This document shows, in pieces, positions 25,101-34,400 of a DNA stretch of 64,000 nt. The number at the start of each line of letters is the position of its first letter. Positions within the stretch are counted from its first letter, which is position 1. A model generated the notes under the pieces. That model was not told the DNA's origin and ran no database searches. It saw nothing but the letters and a program-made list of their open reading frames with translations. The translations under genes were made by a program, and so were the position numbers. The DNA is from Branchiostoma floridae (lineage: Eukaryota > Chordata > Leptocardii > Amphioxiformes > Branchiostomatidae): positions 2,288,338 to 2,352,337 of the forward strand of contig NC_049992.1 in NCBI RefSeq assembly GCF_000003815.2. Direction: 5' to 3'.

Positions 25101-28100
25101 TCTATTGATTTTACTGACTAATATATCAAGGTCGGAATGTGATGAAAACAAGTTAGTATCATCTGCAAATAGTAGTGCATATAGTTCATTAGATACATAA
25201 GCCAAATCGTTGATATAAATGAGAAATAATAAAGGACCCATAATAGAACCTTGAGGGACGCCACAGGAAATTGATCTTGTATCTGAGGAGTAGGTATTAT
25301 TGGAAACATGCTGTTTTCTGTTAGATAAATAGTCTTTTAGCCATGTGAAAACATATCCTTGAAAGCCATAGCAGTTACGTTTTTCTAATAAAATTTTATG
25401 GTTCACGGTGTCGAATGCTTTCGACAGGTCCAGAAACACACCAATGGTGAATTCATTCTTTTCTATGGCCGAGGTAATTTTATCTACTAATTCTCGATGT
25501 CAGACACCTTCGTCAGAGCTTCTAACTGGAGTTCTGCTTCTCACCGCTATATGTAGCCGATGAAGGTGTCGCTTTAGAGGTGAGAAAACAGTCCCAAACA
25601 TGGCTTAGCTTGTATCTTCCGATCCCTCATCCCGGTTCATCACTGGGGTTGACTTTCTTATCCAGATGGCCTCCTTAATCCACCGTGCCCGCCTGTTGTC
25701 TTCCCTGTCTATGACCCTGGCCCCCTCCCAGTCAATTACACAATTGTTCTTGGCCATATGATCTGTCACTGCCGACTTCTTTTCCTCTTTTAGTGCATGT
25801 CTTCTCTGAGCTCTTGTGTATTTGATGGCATAAGTTGTTAGCTTCTTTCTTGTGTTCTTCTAATCTCGTCACAAAAGTCCTTCCTGTTTCACCAATATAC
25901 ACCTATATATACCAAGAGACGGAAACTCCAAACAACAAAGCCGCGTCTGCTGGGGCCACCTTACACGTTGCATACAGTTGTCCCTGTAGGACTTAGCTAT
26001 ATAGTGCGCCTGTGGACGAGAGGGTGGGGAAAGAAGTGCACACCCCTCTTTCACATTAAAAACCCAATTGCAGTAAACAGTAACAAATCAACAGACATAA
26101 ACAGGGTTTTCTTTTATTCTGTTTTACAATCTCATTTCGACCTATATCTCGTGAGAACACATTCGTTTCTCACATGTTGTTGTAGTTTTGTATAGGTGTT
26201 TTAAGAGTAGTTCTGCAGGTGTTTAGTCAATTCAGGCTACTGAATGAACTCTTGGGCCTAAAACGTAGTATTTAGATTGAAGTGTTTGAAAAAGTGAAGG
26301 AGGTAAGAAGATAAAGACAAAATATTGTGACATTACTTTCATTGAATATACGAAATTAGATCATAGCTCTATAATCTAGTGAAAACTATAAAAGTCAGGA
26401 GCATGACATCACCGATTAATAATGTCACAAAAACGGACACTCTTCATAAAAACCTTTGTTCATTTGAGGAAGTCATGTGTTCGTATTTTTTCGGCTAACT
26501 GGTGACGTGCAAACTTTGTAACTTTATTCTACAGATAGATCTTTTGGTGACTGACTTACGTTTTTCTGTTACTTCAGATTCTCGAGTGTTTCCTGGCCGT
26601 GGCAGCGCAAGGCACAGGGCATCGGGCCGCTCCAGGCCATTTCTAACTTCCATGTGGCTCCAATTACCAAGTTCATGTACACTTACGTAAGCAGGAAAGC
26701 TACCAAATTATTTTCCCTGATTTTTTTACAAATCCAAAAAATACACCAGTTAGCCTGTAGTTATGTGTCCTTATGATATATCTAGAACTTTGACCTTTAT
26801 AATTATAATGTCTGCATGTTTTACGCGGCGTTCTGTGATAAAGTATTTGGCCTGGCTGTTAGAATGGTCAATATCCTCAAATTAACTTAGTTTTCTGATA
26901 CATGTTTTGTATTAGAGCTTAAAACTTTGATATTTAATGCTGCAATGTGACCTTTGTTGCAGGTGTTCTACATGGCATACATGGTGATCTTCAGCATCTT
27001 CATCCTGACGGACCTGCATCCTCTGGAGGAGAATCCCATCAGCATCCTGGAGTACCTGACGATCGCCCGGCTGACCAGTTTGCTGTTTGAGGAAATCAGA
27101 CAGGTGAGAAGATACTTTTATTGAGAGCTAAGCTAATATTGGGTGCCAACACATACATACATTTACGCATAGAATACACATGATTAGCTCAACTACTGAA
27201 ATAGACAACTTTAAATGAAACAAGAAGATTAAGCCTAAAGACAAACCTTATTGAGTAGAACATTAGTTAGACTTGACATATAGGTTTGAAACTTGGGGGC
27301 CAGAGGTCTAGTCTACGTACAGGTAACTATTGAGTAACAATGCTACAGTATAGATTGGTCCGAGTGGAGAACCGTTTGCGGAGGAAATATAGGTTTCAAG
27401 AGCAGCAAATACTTGTTTGTACAGTTGTCACGTCCAGGTAGTCGCAGAGAGTAAGTGCTGTGAGTTTGGGCTCCCTAGCGGCTTTTTTTGGAACTGCAGG
27501 CGTCGGTTTCCTTTCAAACTTTGGATGAGAATAACTCAAGAACGTGTTGACGGATCAACATAATTATTTGGATGTAGATAGCCTAAGTGAAGACCTACAT
27601 AATGAGATACAGATTATGCAAATCAACAGCTAATGAGGAAAGTTCATGAATTCACTCCATTCGATGCAAACTTGTCACATACTTTGAAAGATAATAAGTC
27701 AAGAAGGGACAAAATATCATCATGATTTTTGGTATGCTGATAGCTTAAGTGATGCTTGATACAACTTGATATTAATCATGCATGATTAATGGCGAAATGT
27801 AATAAAATGTAATCAGTAACACATGTATGTCTACAAACATCATTCTACATAATAAACCTGATTTATTTGGCAAAGGTATGTGCTCGTGGAACTCTAGTTA
27901 TGTGGGCGAAGCCAACATATAGGTTTTTTTTATGTGGGTGAAGTCACACATTTAGTAGTCTCTACAGATATTCCACCCGACCAATCAAAACTCAGAAAAA
28001 ATGGAACCTGTAGCATGCAGTCCACGTTTCCAGCTGTTTGATTGGCTAACATTCTGACTGTCTGTTGGATACGTCAGGGGTAAACCTATCAACGCACAGG

Positions 28101-31100
28101 TCACAAAATGTCACTCGGCAGCGCAGTATCACAAAAAGTAGGGGTATTGGACGTTGGGTAGAACCGGTTACGGGGCCGAAAAACGTTGAAAATGCAGCAA
28201 GTTCAGAGCATCTAATCGGCTAAATAACAACATAAAAATGCCCCACAAAAAATATTCTAGCATTCTGTCCAAATTTTAGTGAAATACCCTCGATTATAAG
28301 CGAGAAAAATAGCCAGCGGAAGCTCGCGGGTTTTTTCAAGCAACGCAATACATTTCTATACCTGTTAAAACGTGCGCTCGTAATATGTTGTATAATTGGC
28401 TCAATGGGATTATTCACGCGTGGCAAACCAACGCTCCGGGATCGAATCCGTGGACAGACAATGTTTTTACCTCCATGAAATGTAATGGAATGGAGGTTAT
28501 ATTTTACCCTGTGTTTGTCTGTGTGTCTGTGTGTCTGTGTGTCTGTGTGTGTGTAAACAAGATAACTCAAGAACGGTTGGGTGGATTGGTTTCATACTTG
28601 GTGTGTTGGTAGGATGTGATGAAAGCTGGAAATGATTAGATTTTGGGCCCCCTAGCGGCTCCCCTTGGTACTGCAGCGCAACTTCCGGTTTTGCTATTTC
28701 GGTGTTCTAAACATGCTATGGTCATCATTTTTGAGTATTAGATAGCTCTTGTGCTCAGGAAGAAGTGACATAAGTTTTGGCCCCCTAGCGTCTAGTTTTG
28801 GGATAGCGGGGGCATTTTTGTCAAAAACTTCTGAAGAGGATAACTCAAGAAGGGAACAACGGATTTTCATGATTTTTGGTATGTAGGTACCTCAGACAAT
28901 GTTGTACAAAATGAGATACTAATTGTTCAAAATAGGGGCAAATTTGCATAATTAATGACAACATTCTATCATAGCATTGTGGGACCGCGTGGCACGATCG
29001 GGAGCGCGTTGGTCTCAGGCCCGAGAGGTCCCGGGTTCAAATCCGCTTGCCGTGTCACCGATCTTGTGCCCTTGGGAAAGGCACTTTACATGACTTTCCT
29101 CACCTAACTCAGGTGTAAATGAGTACATAGCTGCGGCTAGTGGCAGTGACAGGCCTTTGTGGTGGTGAAAGGCCATAGGGGCATGTTCGGGCATGACGCA
29201 CCCGCCATGACACATGAGTCAGGGGTAGGAGGAACCCCTTGCATCCTTGGTCGGAAGTCCTCCTAGGAGACGGAAACTCCAAACAACAAACCTCTGTGGA
29301 TCTGCCGCTACCAGCCCAAAAGCTGCCTAGGCAGATCCGTGTAATGAGTTGTATCATTGGCAAATAAATAAAATAAAATAAAATAAAATAAAATAGCAGT
29401 TTCTTCAATGTATCTCTTGTTCCAGATATGCTGTAGTCTTGAGATCAAGGTAGTAGATAGCTTTTAGTGCCATAAACAATTGGGGCAAGTTTCAGCCCCC
29501 TAACATCTAATTGTGGAACTGCAGGGGTGTGTTTGTCAAGACACTCCAAAGAGGATAACTGCAGACAGGAACGACGGATTGACTGCATTTTAGGCATGCA
29601 GGTAGCTTAGGCAAAAAATGTTCATAATGATATACATGTTATGCAAATGAGGACTTAATTCGCATAATTAATGAGAAAATTGTATAGTTCCGTTGTTTTC
29701 AATAACTGGACCTCAATACATGTAACACATGTTAATTATGATAGGTGGAATGTAAGCAGATACCAAATATGGTAATGAGAAACTTATTTGCATAATTTAT
29801 GTAAAAATTGCAAAACCACTTTATGATTAATAATGGGAATTTTATGATCGTGACATGTATGTTAGTCAACCATGCATAAATTATGTTATATGGCCTCCTT
29901 CGGTCAATATTGACCATGGTAAAATCCTAATTATGTTAATGTGTTAGTCAATCGCAAATTATGTTAATGTGTTAGTCAATCGCATGAAATTTACGAAAGC
30001 TCTAAATTGCTTCTTTTCCTGCGATTTTTGCTTTCTTTTCCCTTCGCCCACATCCTGCATTTTTTTCAAAAATGTTGCCTTTCTAGTTTCCTCAGATATT
30101 TGTATATTCCAACCGGAAATCAGAAAGAATGCAAGCTTTAAACATGTACTCCACGTTTCAAGCTTTTTGATTGGCTTAAAGTCGCACTTTCTCGGTTTTA
30201 CGTCAGAGGTGAACCTATCAACGCACAGAACACAATCGGCATCGAGTTTGATAATAGCCAATCAGAACTTAGAAAAAATGGAAGCTGTAAACATATACTC
30301 CGCGTTTCCAGATTTTTCATTGGAATAAAGTCGCGGACTGTCTCGGGTGTACGCAGAGGTGAACCAATCAACGCACAGAACACAAAATGGCATTCGGCAT
30401 GCAGTTTGATAATAGCAGCTGAGACGGCAGTACATCGGCCATGCGTTCGACCAAACAGGCGCTCAAAGAAGAAGTTGCCCGCCATGGAATGAACGAGATT
30501 TATAAATTTTCACACAAAAACATAATGTTCAGAAAATTGGACCTTGGAATCTTGCAAATTCAACGGTGAACGGTCGTGTTCAAGCTACGCAATACATTTG
30601 TATACCTGTTAAAAACAGTTTTGACAACATGTTGTAGAACTAGCTCAGTGGTATTATTCACGCGCTGTAATCCCACGCTCCGGGATCAACATCATGGACG
30701 AAAATTTTTAAACTTTTTTTTTGCTGCATTTTCGCGAAAATATTGCCTTTCTTGTTGTTTCTTTTCTTGCGATTTTTGCTTTCTTTTCCCTTCGCCTACA
30801 TTCTGCATTTTTCCAAAAATGTTACTTTTCTAGTTTTATTGATTTTTTTTAACATCCTTGCAGAAGTCTATAAATCATTCCGCGACTAAGCTGCAGAAGC
30901 CTCTAAATCAATACATCAATCAGTCCGGGTATACTTCAGTGATTTCTGTTCAGTTTCTGTATACGTAGAGCCTGAATGAACATTATCTTTAATACTGTTC
31001 TGATCCGGATCCATAATTTTCTCTGTATTCATTTAAGATCTGTGTGGAACACCCAAAATCGCGCTGGCACAAAGTCAAGATCTGGTTTGGCAGCTTCTGG

Positions 31101-31382
31101 AACAAGATGGACTGTGTTCTCCACCTGATGTTCCTGCTGTCGCTAGTGCTGCGCTTGACGGTGGCGGCCGGGCCGGGGTTCGAATATGTGCGAGGCATAT
31201 ACTGTATCACCCTGGGGTCCTCATTCTTAAGGATGGCACAGCTGTTCCTGGTGCACGCGAAAATTGGACCCAAAGTCATCATGATCCAGAAAATGGTGAT
31301 TTGAATTTTAACGATCGGTGGTAATACAGTTATTACTAACGTGTTTAATGACACGTCAGATTAAAAAAATCTCACCTCCCTA

Positions 31383-31462
<80 letters not shown>

Positions 31463-34400
31463 CACATATATATATATATATTAGATAGTCAAAGCGATTT
31501 TTTCAATATATTGATATAGGTAGATGGATAGATGTGGTAGGATGTAGATATGTAGATTGACATAATATCTTGTGCGGCAATATGAACAAAAATTTGACCA
31601 CCTCTCCCCCAGTTGGTGGACCTGGGTATCTTCCTGGGCATCATGCTGTTGTTCATCTTTGCGTACGGCGTGATGCGGCACGCGCTACTTTACCCCAACA
31701 GCCCGCTGGGGTGGCCACTCCTCAGGGACGTCTTCCTCATCCCCTACTGGCAGGTCTACGGAGAGCTTTTTATTGACAATGCGGACGGGACGATTCTAGG
31801 TCAGTACACTATCCGCCCAAACTATCAACTTGAAAGTTAATCTGCTTTCAAATCGATTTGATAGAAGTTATTCTAACTAGAGTTGAACTGTAATTTCCAA
31901 CACCGTTTTATAGAAGAATATTTCCCTTCTTCCCACACAGGCTCTCCGTTGGTCACTGTTCTTCAGGCTCTGTATATGCTGCTGACGAATGTGCTTATAT
32001 TGAATCTGCTGATTGCCATGTTCAGGTAATTATATAGACTTAATGCAATGCCCGTGTACATCTCTGTGTAAGCTACAAATTTTAACCTACAAAGGTTAAC
32101 CATCTTAAGTTATCCACTTCGAACATTTTTCACAAAACGGACAGTATTTACTTCCTACGTGGCTGTGAATCTGTTAACAAAAATTAAGAAAAGAAATGTT
32201 TCGGAAAGATTGTGGGTTATGTATTGGCTGTGAAAAGAAAGAGTTGAAAATAAAATATGTTTACGTTGTAAATATTCGAAATTCTAAGTTTTCAAGTAGC
32301 GGTGAAGGGTGGGTGTAGAAACTAGAAACAGTGGCAATGTGGAGAATTTTTGCGTGGAATTAAACATAATTTAAGTCGTATGTGCAACTAACAGATGTGC
32401 TAGTAGTGGTACCGTCAGTGTTCAACTGAATTGTATGTCCTGCCACGACATGCTAAAGAACCTGATGAAGCTTTTTTACACCTCGCTAACATTCCATCAC
32501 CCCCGGCCCCATCCCCAGCTACACCTTCCAGAAGATTCAGGACAACTCGGAGCAGGTCTGGCGCTTTAACCGCAACGAATATATCCTTGAGTTTCACGAC
32601 CGACCTTGGGGCCCTCCACCCTTCATCATCCTGGGCCTCGCCTGGAGGTTCGGGCGCTGGCTCTGGCTCAGGCATAAACACAAAGAGGACTTCAACGACT
32701 TCAGTAAGCAGAAAGTTTAAGTCTTTTCATGACGACGTCAATGAGAAAGTCGTTTCATTATGCTGTGCACGTCTCATGAAGACTTTATATATTCATCTCA
32801 GCGCTGTGTATATGTGCTGTTCTTACCACCATGAAAAATCGGAGGTATAGTTCTTGGTGTGCCTGTCTCTGTGTGTGTCTGTTTGTGTGTGCGTGTCGGT
32901 CTGTCTGTTTCCGGATATTTGTGGTCAGCATAACCTAAGAACCTCTGGTTGAATTGTAATGGTATTTGGCATGTAGATAGGGGTTGGCAAGACGAATGTC
33001 AAGGTCAATTGATGCAGAACGTCCGGTTTATGCATCTTTCGTCCTGGACATCCTATGGTCTTGATATTTTAGAGGGCTTTTGATTTATGGAAGACGTCGT
33101 GTGGGAGAATGTAGGGATTGTTTTTGTAAAAATATTTTAGGGTGAATAACTAAACAAAGGGAAGGCATATTTCAGTGATATTCTGTATGCAGGTAGTTTA
33201 GACGGATATATTTACAATACAATTCAGATTAAGAGAAGACTTTAATTTGCATAATTAATGAGAATAATCTGTAACTCCAGTGTAGGACTTTTATACACGT
33301 GAAGTTCAATTCATGACAGGTGAGACATTAACAAATACTCATCATCATCATCATCAGTCAACGTATGGTGGGGGTTATACCGCCCCTTACGGGGTGACAT
33401 ACCCTTTCGTTAGCTAATACAAGACGGGGATGCGCCAGGTCTCCCGTCCGGGTGAATGATGTAAATCACCGTGTGGCTGATACAAGACGAAAGATTGTCA
33501 GGCCTCCATCCGGGTGATTAAGTTAATCACCCACTACCGACAGAAGGATTTGTATCTTTGCACACCGGGGCATGCCCTACTCTTTTTCGCTCTACGTAGG
33601 GCGTGGCTCTCCCCAAACACGGGACCTTCATTCAACGTCCTATTCGACCGACGCTTGATACTTATTTTCACCTGAGTGAAGTGGGGAAATTCGTTTAAAG
33701 TTCCTTTCCCAAGGGCACAAGATCGATGACATGGCAGGATTTGTACCCAAGACCTCCTGGGTCTTTTAGTTTTACTAATTAGGCAAATAAGAGTATAATT
33801 TACATAATCAATGCGAAAGAGCCATAATTCTATATAGTGGTAAATGGTGGGGGATAACCTACTTATGACAAGTGTAATTTAGTGAAACTTTTACACTACG
33901 ATACACAGACTTTGTAAATGTGCAATGCATTTGCATAATTTATGACAGACTGTTAACATGGAATTTTGCCAAACAAGACTTTTACACATACACAATTTTT
34001 TGTTAACACCACCCTCATAATTAAAGTAGATTTTTATAATTCCATGTTGTTTGCACAATCAATGAGAACAAGAAATCTGCAAGGGGTCTTGACATTTCAT
34101 GGATCTATGAGGTCTCCGAACTCTTCGTTAATAGCAAACAAGATTGTTGGTTGCGAATCCATAATAAAATCTTGTTGAAGAAAATTAAGCCAAGGAACAC
34201 TATAGCTTTGTGGGGGGCAACATTCTCCCCATAACATTAAGCTACGCCAAAAAAAAGGTTACGTAAGCATCTGATTTTAACTAAGATTGTGGAAATGGTA
34301 AGACGTATTAGATAGCATACATTACCTTTAGTCAGTGACACTGATTAAGATCTGTCTATCAGCTGGTATTTTTCCACGAACTATGAATTGATATGCAAAT

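Larger units (their letters stand above)
19796..25497 (-). mobile_element. CR1/L2-type non-LTR retrotransposon, minus strand, interrupted
   Basis: Reverse transcriptase at 24,852-25,497 reads FLDLSKAFDTVNHKILL, GVPQGSIMGPLLFLIYINDL and LLFADDTNLF, with an intact FADD site, and stops at LTWKKLIDLICKKIYKN. The C-terminal part resumes at about 21,927 (TGIVRKIATLLSSKTYM) and ends with a stop at 21,388. A 3' untranslated tail resembling 56,675-56,810 lies at 19,796-20,010. Two blocks interrupt it: about 20,016-21,331 and about 21,928-24,862. It is 5' truncated and inactive as it stands. Confidence 0.85.
17087..26577. other. 9.5 kb TRPM intron packed with nested mobile elements
   Basis: This is the largest intron of the TRPM gene, between pre-S1 and S1 exons. 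Identified content: dispersed repeat 17,135-17,660, MITE 17,715-17,925, palindrome cluster 19,378-19,510, a minus-strand non-LTR retrotransposon 19,796-25,497 split by two insertions, a Penelope-like fragment 25,605-25,905 and a SINE piece to about 26,055. No extra gene was recognised. In 17,930-19,370 and 26,060-26,570 I see nothing specific. Confidence 0.8.
27104..31037. other. 3.9 kb TRPM intron made largely of repeats
   Basis: Between the S1-S2 exon and the S2-S4 exon. Contents: inverted copy of the ACCTTTGCC repeat at 27,430-27,900, SINE-type repeat 27,960-28,470, (TG)n at 28,510-28,555, tRNA-derived SINE 28,981-29,400, and the 29,995-30,835 duplication block. No gene seen. Confidence 0.75.

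Noticed and set aside
28981-29044. Functional tRNA gene
   Set aside because: A and B boxes are present, but the sequence continues into a SINE body with an A-rich tail and has a second copy at 7.4 kb; no proper cloverleaf was apparent.
32431-32850. Plus-strand frame at 32.4-32.85 kb and its antisense partner
   Set aside because: The true frame is TRPM exon 21 (32,519-32,703), which lacks an ATG and encodes the TRP helix.
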